64,000 bases of DNA from Draba incana (taxonomy: Eukaryota > Streptophyta > Magnoliopsida > Brassicales > Brassicaceae). This document shows positions 1 through 10,158 of this stretch, one piece after another (positions within the stretch are counted from its first letter, which is position 1; every line of letters begins with the position of its first letter). The stretch is taken from assembly GCA_963576765.1 (NCBI GenBank), contig OY755211.1, positions 6,700,437-6,764,436 of the forward strand. The letters are read 5' to 3'. The notes beneath the pieces are model-generated. The model searched no databases. It was not told the DNA's origin and worked only from the letters and a program-made list of their open reading frames with translations. The translations under genes were made by a program, and so were the position numbers.

Positions 1-427
1 ATTGTGAACAATTCGAACCAATTCATTACTGCTTGTCTTCATCACTGGATCCAAACGACAGTTTAGGCATTTAGGATGTTAGATAAAGATATTGATGCAT
101 CACGACAGTGAGGCAATATTACATTCTTGTTTGAGTTCTAGACCGCACTTAAATTGAATCCTGAATAGATGCTCAGTCCTCAATTCGAAATCACCGGCGA
201 ATGACCTTGATCTAGTGCCTTTCTTTATTGAGTCTCATATCGTTTAATTTGCTGTTCCGTTTCTTGTTTCACTACAATTCACCAACTCATACTTTATCTT
301 AGCTTTAAATTAAAATCTCGCAATTTCATAGTGTAACCTTGGTCCCTGTGGATTCGATACCCCTTATACTACTGCAACTGTCAGTGCACTTGCGGATATT
401 ATTTTGGGTTAAAACTTCTACACATCA
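1..427 (+). mobile_element. LTR end of a gypsy-type retrotransposon (family 3), 3' LTR or solo LTR
   Basis: The segment ends in ...CTACACATCA and then passes straight into duplicated host sequence (AACTTCTTAAAG, also seen at 36258), with no primer-binding site. It is therefore the 3' end of a plus-oriented LTR whose element, if any, lies left of the window. The stretch 'tccctgtggattcgata' and the terminal 'gggttaaaac' also occur, in reverse complement, in the LTRs at 27942 and 33127 and at 63761. That makes it a relative of those LTRs and the same family as the one at the right edge. No coding sequence is visible. Confidence 0.7.
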
Positions 428-798
428 AACTTCTTAAAGAAAAACGAAGAGCAAGAAAAATTAACACGGTGATATGGACACCTTTATTGTGTATAAACTT
501 ATGACTCTGGTATCGTTTTGATAGCCAGATTTTCGCTCCAGTAACGTTCTTTGATAATCGGTTTTTGGCTCCCACATTCTTTGAATAATCTCTTCTTTGA
601 ATGTGACTATGCCTAAGTCAATGTGAAGTTCTGGTTACACTCTTCCACTTCTCACTTTCACTCTTGTGTATGAACGTGTTTGTAAGATGAATTATAACTA
701 ATTTCGGGATGTGTGGTAGTTAGATGAAACTTTAGAATATTATTTCAGTGAAATCTACTAGACAAAAACATTTGATTGCATCGAATAATATTTTCACC
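428..798. repeat. Duplicated HyPRP 3'-flank module (partial copy without a gene)
   Basis: Bases 428-595 match 36258-36424 with no difference seen by eye. Bases 600-798 resemble 5295-5440 and 52690-52850, which lie downstream of the minus-strand HyPRP genes. The homology resumes at 1357-1459 after the TIR element and stops at a hAT-like insertion. No HyPRP coding sequence is left in this copy, so it is read as a decayed fourth unit of the tandem array. Confidence 0.6.
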
Positions 799-808
799 TT
801 TTTTTTTT

Positions 809-1346
809 GGGACAATTCTTGGGTTCACGCCTAGTAGTGAAGCTAACTAATTCACCTCCTCTTAATTAGCCAATTAAAATGTGTCATGTGTCTCTTAATT
901 AAACAAATTAATTAAATCATTAAAAAATATAAAATTGAATTAATTGTGAGGACCAATTAATTGTGTCACCGTAATTAACAATCATAAATCCAATAAAGAA
1001 AAAAAATTAATAAGAGTTTGCTATGTAATCTAATCAAAAAAATTAAAACAATTAATATTATCACGGAGCATAAACCCTCACAAACGAACGTAAAATATTG
1101 AATGGTTTCAAGCATTCGATTTGACTAAACTTATAAATTTGAAGGGATATTAAACTCTAATATGAGAGCCTAAACCCTAACACACAAACGTAAAATATTG
1201 AATGATTTAAAACACTTGATATGAATAATTTAGTAGATTTTCATCTAATCATTTTTGAATGATTTAATCTAATTGTTTTATTTAGACACATGACAAATTT
1301 TGATTGGCTAATTAAGAGGGGGTGAATGAGATAGGTTCACCCAAGA
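809..1346. mobile_element. Non-autonomous TIR element (MITE, about 540 bp) flanked by T10 tracts
   Basis: The left end (TCTTGGGTTCAC ... TTAATTAGCCAAT ... TGTCATGTGTC) is mirrored at the right end (GACACATGAC ... ATTGGCTAATTAA ... CACCCAAGA), giving imperfect terminal inverted repeats of roughly 80-90 bp. Ten T residues lie directly outside each end and may be the target-site duplication. Comparison with the related flank at 5430-5500, which lacks this sequence, shows a clean insertion. No ORF is seen. The superfamily is uncertain; a MULE-like origin is possible. Confidence 0.6.
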
Positions 1347-1459
1347 TTTTTTTTTTGTTTGGTTTCAAATGGGAAAAATATGTAAAACATTCCAATTCGA
1401 AAATGGAAATGAAAATCGTGATGGAAATTGAAAATCTATGAATATTTAAGACATTGACT

Positions 1460-2000
1460 AGGCCTGGGCAATCAGGTATACAATTCGGTTTTGGATCGGT
1501 TCCGGGTATTTTGGATATTGGGGTTTTGTATCCACATAGGAACCGTTAAAGTTTCGGATCGGTATCGGATCGGTTCTAATCAGTAGCGGGTCGGTTTCGG
1601 TTAATTAGTAGTACTAGTGACAAAGTGATACAAAATGAGCAAAACTAAAGAGTTTGAACCTATTATTAAAGTGACAGAAGATATGATTCAAAGACAAGTT
1701 GTGAAACAGCAAAGTCTTAAAATAATAAATAATGAAACAATTTCAAACTTCAAAATGTAAATAATCTGAAACTATAGTTCCAACTCAAACATTGAAAATA
1801 CGAAAATAATTAGGAAATGATACGAAAACAGTAAGAAATGTTACGGAAATTGAGTCCATCTTGTTCTCTGACTCCTTCCTTAAGGAATATATTCATACAT
1901 ATCTATGCATTAATTTATGTTTCAAATATTTTGGGTACCCATTCGGTTATCGGTTCGGTATCGGTTCTTTTAGTTCTAGATTATTCGATTCATAAGCACT
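1460..2000. mobile_element. hAT-like non-autonomous element, left end (right end not found)
   Basis: The segment starts with TAGGCCTGGGCA, the same terminus as the complete hAT MITE at 35322, and is rich in GGTTCGG/GGATCGG repeats, as that element is. It interrupts the duplicated HyPRP flank at 1459. No matching right terminus was found, so the right limit is approximate. No transposase is readable. Confidence 0.4.
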
Positions 2001-2640
2001 CATATAAAACAAAAGCATCGTGTGTGAATTATCAAATCGAGAATTATTATGCTAAGTATAGTTTGTGAGCGTTATTGGATCAACAAACATACACATATGT
2101 GTATATGCTATTGAATCACAAGTCTCATAATATAAAACAGATTAAACAGAAGTCAAACAGAATGAACGATATTGAATTTTATGCTTTGGTGAAGCAATCA
2201 ATCAATAATAAAATAATACTATTATGCTATATCGATTATTGCTAGATTAAACATAAGATTACTTACCTCATTTGATCGAATAGGAGATGTGGATTGGAAA
2301 CGTTGAGGAAACGGAATCGAGAATTTGAGTTTTGCCAGTCCAACATCAAACAATAAAGCTATAAAGCAAAAGTCAATTATGAAAGCAAATCGACAGTAAA
2401 ACAATACGCAATCTCTTTCTTTAAATATTCGATCAGATAAATTAATTAATTAAATATGAGAGGATCCACTTATCTTGATGGAAACAAGGTGAAAGACGGA
2501 GACGTCGTGGAATCGAAGCAAAGTCGGAAGAACGAGATCGAGTCGGAGGTGGTTAGGATTTTCGTGCTCAGACGGCTAGGGTTTTACCCAGTGGCTAGGG
2601 TTTTACCTAGTGGCTAGGTCTAGCGTGTTAATAACGTTTT

Positions 2641-2790
2641 ATGAATAAGATAGATAAGAGAGAATTGTGTTGTCTATTATTCCATGAGAATATAAAGTAT
2701 ATATAAGATTACAATACTTGGGGAACAAATAAGTCTAGAATCTACTAGAATACGGGCCTATAATGGGCATCCACTAATGAGTTTATAACA
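2641..2790 (-). mobile_element. Possible short copia-type LTR with adjacent leader
   Basis: On the minus strand the segment starts with TGTTATAAACTCATTAG, exactly where duplicated host flank (TAAAGTCAATAAT) begins at 2791. It holds a TATATATA stretch and runs into ACGTTATTAACACG, which resembles the ACGTTATCAGCACG often seen after copia LTRs in crucifers (from memory). The leader-like sequence continues towards 2460 with no gag ORF. The assignment rests on general appearance. Confidence 0.3.
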
Positions 2791-3572
2791 TAAAGTCAAT
2801 AATAACAATTTGTATTTTCTCCCGAAGGAAAATCATTTTTTTCTCTCTCCAATGGTGTGACAAAAAACAATTATGCAAGTCAATTAAAAAATACACTTTT
2901 AAATAAAATCGAAGAACAAGAAAAATATATACACCTTTATTGTATATATATATATATTATAAAGGTGATATGGACACCTTTATAGTAATCATATAAAAAG
3001 ACAGTCAATCAGTAAAATAACAAAAGAATAGAGTAAAAATTTGTGGAAATTTCATGTAGATGAAAATAATAAGTTTAATGTCAAATTTTGCTGCTGAACT
3101 GACGAATGTTCTTATACTTTTTTTTTTTAATTTGAGAAGTTCTTATGCTTCATTTATTTTGTTAACTTAATATGTTCATTATGAGAAATTTTGGTGTTGA
3201 ACATACAAAATGGCTTCATAACCTTTTTTTTTGGAGATATTAGAGAAAGTTGAGAAGAAAATATAATCTCAACTTTTTAGAGGAGGGAGAGCGATATATT
3301 TGAGAGCCTAAACCACTAGGTTGAAGAGTGAAATGAAATATAAGATCTTGTTTTTTTGTTATTGTTGTTACGTTTCACATAAACTTTGTTGTTACGCTTC
3401 TCATAAACTTGACAAATTGGTTATTTATTTGACATAATTAAAAGTAAAATGGTGACCGGTGGATGGGTCGGGTCGTGAACAATATTTGGTTTTACGATGG
3501 TCGGAGAAGAGGACATAAAAAATCTCTTCTTTGAATGTGACTATGCCTAAGTCACTGAAACCAACCATTTAT
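2791..3572. repeat. Duplicated HyPRP 3'-flank module, copy A
   Basis: Bases 2791-2990 resemble 36145-36310 and 428-480. Bases 3525-3560 (TCTTTGAATGTGACTATGCC) match 590-625. The stretch between, 2990-3520, is AT-rich with no supported gene. The homology is broken at about 3560 by a CACTA-like relic and resumes at 5295. Confidence 0.55.
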
Positions 3573-5294
3573 TTAGTGTTTAACTTGTTTGGGTTTGTTT
3601 GTTCTATACTGATTTTTTTTTTTAAAAATTTAATTTTCCCCTTTCTTTTATTAAAAACCTCAATAACGAACATAGATCTTCATCTTACATAGAAACATCA
3701 GATTTAAACTAAGCAAATAACTTGAAAAGAGTAATTGAGCAGGGACTTTTTAGCAAAAAAAAAAAAGTATTTGAACAGAGACGTTGAAATTGGAACTAAA
3801 TAAGCAAAAGACAAGGAAAATCAAACGAATCAAGAAAGGATTGATTAGTAAGGATTCAAAGACCAATGGTTGAGGAAACATGAGTCGCTCCAAGCAACAA
3901 CACGGACGGTTAAAAGAACTTATCATTTGCGTCTCCGCCGTAACTGAATCTATAATCGGAGTAACCGCCTCCGGCCGTCGAATCCGAAATAGCAAGAAGC
4001 CTGATCCCCGGACCCATTCTTCCGGTTGTCACGAGAAACGTAGCAACGACATCCCAACCCCGAGCAAGGAAAACCTTCCACCCCAACCGATCTATTTCGT
4101 CGGCACACAATCCAATACGACCCATCTAAACAATCAAGAGCAGATCTGAGAGATTACCGCGATGACCACAAGAGGGTTGCTTGAGATCTACAAAGACAAG
4201 TAGTACTCTACACCACCGGTGCAAGAACCAAGACGCGTCTCGGAACCCCACGCGCCGCTGTTGCCATATCTTTTCCGAGCCTCTCCACCGTCCTCAAGCA
4301 GAGAGTGAACCTGAAAAAGAATAAAAACAGCACGCTATCGTCGAGTTACCAAGCTTCCGCAACGCCTCGCCGCACAAGAGGAACCAAAGCACAGTAGGAA
4401 CAATTTTATCTTAGATTCTCGAGTTTAGACGTTACAAACTCTTAACCAAACGAAGATGGGGAAGAACTTTCAAAAACGTCTTGAACATATTCTCCACTTA
4501 AGCTCGTAAGGGGTTTAGTGCGTTTGTTCGTACCTCTTGATTGAGTTTTAGTTTTCGTTTGTACCTACTCTTGGCTCTTGCTACTGCTACTTGATTAATG
4601 TCAGATCATATATATGTATTTGATAAGAGGCTTCTTATGTGAACAAGTTTACTCTGGAGTGTTTTTTTAATGTATGTAATTTGCTTTATTTAGTAAAATT
4701 AGATTTGTTGTATCAGCTTTATAGTTAGAAAATAAATCGAACCAAAAGCTATAGTCACAATTAATAAGGATCAAGTTGAAAATATAAAAAAATGCATATG
4801 ATCATAATCATAAAATGCATCATGACTGTGACAAAAATAATAAAGAAAAGCGATCAATTTTAGATCCAAATATGTAGCTAATTAAGATGGAACTATGAAC
4901 GAACTTTAGTAATAAAACGTGACTAGGTTACGACAATTAAACAGTTGCAAAATAAGACGAAAAGACGTTGATTTTTAGTCCATCATTTGTGATGATTTGA
5001 GACTATAGTACCGTCTAAATGAGTGACAGAATTGAGACATTATAAAAGTAACAATATGTTTCATGACGATGTTTTTAGTCACTAATTGACATGCATGTTA
5101 TGTCACTACTTGTGATAAAATAGTTACTAGATATATTCGTCACAAAGGTTGACGTTTTTGTTACAAATAAACATTTGCAATGATTTTATTGTAACTTTGT
5201 ATAAATTGTCACCAATTTGTTATAATATTTTTATTGTTACCAATTTTTTTTATTGTGACGAAATATTTTGTCACAACTTTTTTCTTGTAGTGTT
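3573..5294. mobile_element. CACTA-like relic with a right terminus and an unrecognised GC-richer core
   Basis: The right end, ...TTCTTGTAGTG at 5284-5294, is the reverse complement of CACTACAAGAA, the terminus of the three other CACTA elements here. Bases 4880-5290 carry repeated GTGAC/GTCAC words like those at the ends of the 40319-43662 element. The whole block is absent from the paralogous flank at 600-660, so it is an insertion. The left end is not certain. Bases 3870-4440 are much richer in GC and read most like coding or leader sequence on the minus strand (71-codon ORF 3910-4125). I recognise no product. Confidence 0.5.
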
Positions 5295-5752
5295 CGGTCA
5301 CTTTTCACTTCTCATATGGCCTATGCTCTTGTGTATAAATTATAACTAATATCGGGATTTGTGGTAGTTAGATGAAACTGTAGAATAATGTTTCAATGAA
5401 TCCGCTGGACAAAAAACATTTGATTGCGTTGAATAATATTTTTCAACCTATTTAACTTTGTTTCAAATTGGAAAAATTATGCAAAACATTCCAACCCGAA
5501 AATGGAAATGAAAATATATGAATAGAAGACATTGGCTATATATAATAATCTTTCATTTAACTGTCTAAATATAGAAGTTACAACAAAAACAATTATTCGC
5601 CAAAAAAGAAGTTTACAAAGAAGCATAAATAACTTTTACTTTAACAACAGATTTAAACATTAAACCCTTAACTTGCATGGGAACATGCATTTTATTCAAA
5701 CTAAAACATTTTGCAGTGGAAATTGTGTGTACGTGTGCATAGTTGATATCGT
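5295..5752. repeat. 3' flank and 3' UTR of HyPRP copy A
   Basis: Homologous to 52690-53156 downstream of HyPRP copy C and to 640-800. A minus-strand AATAAA at 5691-5696 (TTTATT on the plus strand) lies about 60 bp past the stop codon, with an equivalent at 53095-53100. It is a plausible polyadenylation signal. Confidence 0.55.
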
Positions 5753-6241
5753 TCAAGCACATTGGAAACCAGACGGAACATTCTTGTTACAACGGTTGAG
5801 TAGAAGGCTGAGGGATATTGGAAGGTTAATATTGATTCCGAGAACGTTAGCCCTAAGAGCAGTGCATAGACAAATTGCCGCCTCGAGGTCAACCAAACCT
5901 TGGACAAGCGAGCAACATGGTTGATCTGATGGCTGACCCAACTGTATGTTGAGTAGACTACTTAGGACGTTTGCACATGCGCCGAGCCTGAGGACATCGA
6001 TAGGACAATTTCCAGATGAGCCAGGGGTGCTCGGAGTTGGAACCGAAGGGCTTGGAACCGAAGGACTTGGGACCGAAGGAACCGATGGGGTTGGGACGGA
6101 AGGACGAATCGGGGCCCTACCTGGGACCGGCCTTGGTTTAGGACTTGGGGGACAGCCACGATTAGTTGCAGAAGTTAAGGTGAAAAAGAGGATGTTGAGG
6201 GCAAAGAAGAGGGCAAGACAAGCTGAGTTTTTTGAAGCCAT
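5753..6241 (-). CDS. Hybrid proline-rich protein / EARLI1-AZI1-like lipid-transfer protein, copy A
   Basis: A single-exon ORF of 162 residues. An N-terminal hydrophobic signal peptide (residues 1 to about 25, rich in Leu/Ala/Phe) is followed by a Pro-rich repeat region (about 30-75, PSVP/PSVPTP units). The C-terminal eight-cysteine domain (about 77-162) has the order C, C, CC, CLC, C, C, ending in QCA. This is the layout of the 14-kDa proline-rich / hydrophobic-seed-protein family, which includes EARLI1 and AZI1. Known roles are at the cell wall and at membrane or plastid contacts, in lipid-signal movement, cold tolerance and systemic defence priming. The ATG is the only one that gives a full signal peptide, and it lies about 70 bp from a TATA box. 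The protein is almost identical to the copy at 53157-53648, differing mainly in the Pro-rich linker. The ORF is intact and probably functional. Confidence 0.93.
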   Translation of the reverse strand: MASKNSACLALFFALNILFFTLTSATNRGCPPSPKPRPVPGRAPIRPSVPTPSVPSVPSPSVPSPSVPTPSTPGSSGNCPIDVLRLGACANVLSSLLNIQLGQPSDQPCCSLVQGLVDLEAAICLCTALRANVLGININLPISLSLLLNRCNKNVPSGFQCA

Positions 6242-6311
6242 TGTATTTCAAAGGATTAGTGAAGTGCTTTGTGAGGGAGAGAGGTGAAGATATATGAGGA
6301 AAGTGCGTTTG

Positions 6312-6320
6312 TATTTATAG
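6312..6320 (-). promoter_or_regulatory. TATA box of HyPRP copy A
   Basis: CTATAAATA on the minus strand, about 70 bp upstream of the start codon. The same word sits at the same place before the other two HyPRP copies (27570-27578 and 53743-53751). Confidence 0.75.
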
Positions 6321-7300
6321 GGTTTACAGAGACGCGAGAGGAGGGAAAATTTGTACAGGTTGTTGGTAATTCAATCAAATATCTGATATTATATAGTCAA
6401 TGCTATAATAAGTTAATACTACATATACAAAGTTCGATTACAATACGACTTTTTGGGTTGAAATAGATAGAGTTTCGAGTTATGTAGAATAATTGATTTG
6501 TGTATTCATATTAGTATTTCATTGCTGTTATTATCATGGCCCCATTGCACAATATTTCATGTTCTTCATGGGCCGTCATTTTACTTCAGAGACTCCGGAA
6601 TTTTTGGATATTTTCTTAGAGTAAGAAAAATGTCACTTATGTTTTTCTTGTGACTCCAGCTAAAAAAACTAATCGTCTGAAAAAAAGAAAAAAACATGCA
6701 AACTATCTAGGGATGTCAAACTAAGCGAAGCTGATAAGTATAAACGAATTTGATTTTTTTGTTCGTGTGTTTAATCTGATATAAGATTATGATTTAATTA
6801 AGTACGGAACATGTATCCACAAAACTTATGGCGTCTACATAGTAACAAATTAGAGAACCATACATATTTTTTTAATAGATAGTAACATTGGTTTTGATCA
6901 GTGGTTTTGATTTATATGGCGTATAATTATCAAACTGCTAATAACATGCATTGTTCGGTCCTGAAAAATGAAAAAATATAAAAATAAGATGTTATATAAC
7001 TGTGTTTTACTTATAGTATCATTTGCAAGGATTTGAACAAAACTTTGGAATACATTTAAAATATTTTACATAGAACTACATATTTGCCAATTTAATCCAG
7101 TAAGTAATTTGGTGGGACTCGTCTGCCCTCTTGTTATATGCACCGTTATGGATACGTTACATATTTTTATTTTAAAATTCACAAAACCATAAAAAAATGT
7201 ATCGAAGATGCGACAAGAAACAAGAGGGTTTAATTAGCTTATCCCGTGAATCCAATATGGCCCACTCTTTGAACTAAATACGTAAACATTAGTCAATAAC
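6321..7300. repeat. 5' flank of HyPRP copy A, shared with copy C
   Basis: AT-rich with no ORF of note. Landmarks recur in the same order at 53760-54800, for example ATGCGACAAGAAACAAGAGG at 7208 and 54703, and AATCCAGTAAG at 7096 and 54596. This shows that promoter-distal DNA was copied together with the gene. Confidence 0.6.
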
Positions 7301-7534
7301 TCAACATTCTTTTTTTTTTTGTTAATCAGAGGAATTTCAAACCGAAGTTCAAACTAATCCTCTGAGATCCATAAATATTTTTCTTGCCATTAAAAACGGG
7401 TGACCAAAGATGATTGAAAGCACATTGGAAGACTATCTAACACTATCAAAGAAATCACAGTGGAAGATGTTTTAAACTGTGCCCCCTACGCGACAAAAAA
7501 AAAATATATTGTGCCCTCAACTCTGAGAAAGAAA

Positions 7535-7690
7535 CCAAGTTGTTCTTGGTGTAGTGGTTTCCTCCTCATCAAAAATGAGAAGAGGTCTCTAGTTCAAATC
7601 TATATGAAAAGGAGGAATTTCCAAAGGAAATTGACTAAAGCTGATTCCAGACCCACATGATTAACGTTTCAGCCCAAACTTCGAAGTTTA
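7535..7690 (+). mobile_element. tRNA-derived SINE-like fragment
   Basis: TCTTGGTGTAGTGGTTT fits a pol III A box, and GTTCAAATC about 40 bp later fits a B box. Between them lies an anticodon-arm-like pairing (CTCATC ... GATGAG type). The block is missing from copy C of the duplicated flank, which agrees with an insertion. A full tRNA cloverleaf is not formed. The 3' end and any target-site duplication were not resolved. Confidence 0.4.
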
Positions 7691-7792
7691 TAAGAACAGA
7701 AAAAACTCTGAGAAAAAATTATGATGAAAGTCATTTTAGTTTGAGGGAAAAGGTTCTTATTAAAATTCAATCTTAGAATCTGCTTTTAAAAC

Positions 7793-9600
7793 AATGTAAA
7801 AATTCTTATTAAATTCAATCTTCTAGTCCATTATTAAAATCCAAATGATGATAGTAAAACTTGTCAGATGTTGTATTTTAAATCCACTCATCTTTGGATT
7901 ATTGATGTATTTGGAATTTCTAATGAAATGATTAGGTAATGAAATTTTAAGTGTGATCGTTACATTCCTACTACATTTATAAAAAAAGATTGTTATTGCT
8001 AATTACTTTTGGTGAATATTAAAGCGGAAATTAGTAAGAGGCGGTTTAGTTATTTGAAATTTCAAATAAACGAGTGGATTCTTATATTGATACTGCAATA
8101 GATGTAAAAGTAACATTTATTCGATTAAAAGATGAAATTGAGAGATGTTAACAAAGAATCATAAAAAGGAAAAACATTTTGGAAAAGGAAGACATTAAAC
8201 CAATCAAACTTTTTAAACCAACGGGTGACACAAACCTGAAGTCGAAGTTTTGGGGGAGATAGATTCAACTTGAACCCGTTGGAATCTTGACTCTTGAGTT
8301 TGATGATGGAGAGACATTTCAGTGGAGCAAAGTATGTATAACATAAACTACAAATTTCCTTTCATTTCCCACATTTTATTTCTGGCCATGATATTCACAA
8401 CTCTCCCTCTCTGTGCTTATCTTTGTTCTTAGGTAACAACTACTATATACAATATCCTACTTGGTAAACTCTACTGTGATCACCATGGGACCAATGCAAA
8501 TCCGTGGGATCGCCAATATTCTTGTACGCTCAAGTTCAAGGAGCAATCACATGTCGATAGAAATCCCCACCAGGTGATTTCACAGAGATGCACATTGTAG
8601 ACATTTTTCAATCATTCTGTCTTGAATACCTGAACTAACTTCATGACCATATGTATATCGGTTAATGGTTTTGAGGAAGACGTAACTGGAAAAAAAACTG
8701 CAACAGTATTTGGTAAATGGGATGATAGTCTTTACTATGTTGCTGGTGATGTGGTCAACAAGGCAAGTGCTTCGTTACTGTGGAAAGCGATAAAACCGCC
8801 ACCTAATGTCACAAGATACAACCTAACATCATTCGCAATCACTCTAAATGAATTGACACCTGGTTTAGAGGTATATTACAGTGTGTTGCTTTAATTTTCT
8901 TCTTCTTGATGTTCAAATTTGGTTTAAAAGTTATATGATTTTGTGGTAATTTTGTTCATTTTGGATTAAAGGAGAAGCTCCCTCCGACAGATTGTAGGCT
9001 CAGCTAGACCAGATCAACGCCATCTGGAGAAGGGTGAATATGAGAAGGCAAATGAAGAGAAACAACGATTAGAGAGAAGGCAGAGAATGGTAACGAGACT
9101 CGTGATTCTTTCTCTACACAAACCTTTTAAAGCTTTTAGTAACTTTAAATTGTTTTTGAATCCGCAGTCACGGAAGATTCAAGAAAGCGGGTGGAGACCG
9201 AGATGGTTCGAGCCACAAGAAAATAGTGAAAGCTACCAGTATACAGGCGGTTATTGGGAAGCACGAGAAGCAAAAAGCTGGGATGATTGCCCTAACATAT
9301 TTGGGGAGATCACCGAAGAGATTGGAGATTGTGCTTAAGGCTTTCTCAGCTTCATTTTCAGGTATTATGATGTACAAGTGATCGAAACAAGAATGTCTAA
9401 TTTATTTGATACATCTTATTCACTCAAAACGGTATGCGAATCAGCTTAAACACATGGGAACTAATATTGTTATGGTCCAGGGTTAAGGAGGAACTTGAGC
9501 CGTGCGCTAGGGGTTGACTTTCGACAATGAATTGGAGCTTTTATTTCGGTTTGAGTTTTCTGCTGCATTATACTCAGAAGATAGAAAGAGGCATATAAAA
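7793..9600. repeat. Segmental duplication carrying the ORP fragment, copy A
   Basis: Bases 7793-9594 align collinearly with 58887-60690 with only scattered differences. Both begin GTAAAAATTCTTATTAAATT and end in the sequence before AGATAGAAAG. The unit contains the five-exon ORP remnant. Copy A then enters the palindrome and LINE 1; copy C enters LINE 2. Confidence 0.85.
8249..9338 (+). pseudogene. Oxysterol-binding-protein-related (ORP2-like) 3' gene fragment, copy A
   Basis: Only the C-terminal third of an ORP is present; no PH domain or EQVSHHPP-type ligand-binding core is seen. Five exons can be traced: 8249-8332 (DDGETFQWSK), 8433-8573 (ILLGKLYCDH ... NPHQ), 8661-8870 (GKWDDSLYYVAGD ... 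LNELTPGL), 8972-9089 (EKLPPTDCRL ... RRQRM) and 9168-9338 (GWRPRWFEPQ ... GGYWEAR ... DDCPNIFGE). Most borders are GT-AG. Lesions: a frameshift in exon 1 after NLNP, paired indels in exon 2, the exon-3 acceptor changed to CG, and a four-base insertion giving a stop in exon 4. ORPs move or sense sterols and phosphoinositides at membrane contact sites. From memory, Arabidopsis ORP2B lies beside AZI1, so this looks like a fragment carried along with the HyPRP duplication. It is not expected to be functional. Confidence 0.85.
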
Positions 9601-9931
9601 AGATGATTAAATTCTTTTTGTTAATGATGGTTGTTATATATCACTACAAGAAAACAGGGGGATTTCCGACGGCCAAAACCATCGGAAATCCGTCGGAATA
9701 AGAGTGTTTCCGACGGATTTCCACCGTCAGATCTTGAAGATCCGTCGGAAACACTCTTATTCCGACGGATTTCCGATGGTTTTGGCCGTCGGAAATCCCC
9801 TTGTTTTCTTGTAGTGATATATAACAACCATCATTAACAAAAAGAATTTAATCATCTTTTTATATGCCTCTTTCTATCTTCTGAGTATAATGCAGCAGAA
9901 AACTCAAACCGAAATAAAAGCTCCAATTCAT
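9527..9931. repeat. 405-bp near-perfect palindrome (arms about 192 bp, loop about 21 bp)
   Basis: The left arm begins ATGAATTGGAGC at 9527 and the right arm ends GCTCCAATTCAT at 9931. Pairing is essentially exact; one mismatch was noticed beside the CACTA end. The axis is at 9729 for both the outer arms and the embedded CACTA termini. The outer 115 bp of the left arm is sequence also present in the paralogous unit at 60634-60690, so the right outer arm is an inverted copy of local DNA. A transcript across it would fold into a long hairpin. Confidence 0.92.
9642..9816. mobile_element. CACTA-type MITE (175 bp)
   Basis: It starts CACTACAAGAAAACA and ends TTTTCTTGTAGTG. Its inside is a pair of CGACGGATTTCCGA-type subterminal words that also fill the ends of the 8.5-kb CACTA at 18411-26866. 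It is probably a deletion derivative that the same transposase could move. A 3-bp TSD cannot be tested, because the flanks are themselves mirror images. Confidence 0.85.
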
Positions 9932-10158
9932 AAAAGAATCAGAGAGAAAAAGTGTGTTTTTTCAACCTATTTCTGAAAATTCTGGATAACGGATAGGGTT
10001 TGTTTCTTATTCTCAATTTGGGGCTTTCACTCTGAAGAACTTTGAAATCAAATTGAGAGCAGATTCGAGCTATTTCAGAGTTAGGAAAGTAAGTGGTGTA
10101 GTGGATCTGGATTTTAAAGATAAAGAACGGAAACGAAAGGTTTGCTGAACAGTAGAAG

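Noticed and set aside
5673..6287. Plus-strand ORFs opposite HyPRP copy A (and at 53131-53709 opposite copy C)
   Set aside because: Antisense shadows; the minus strand has signal peptide, eight-cysteine domain and TATA box.
7535..7690. Functional tRNA gene
   Set aside because: A and B boxes are present, but acceptor and D/T stems do not pair; a SINE-like head fits better.
9621..9837. Two near-identical 68-residue ORFs on opposite strands
   Set aside because: They are the two arms of the palindrome and MITE read in both directions; the text is translated subterminal repeat.
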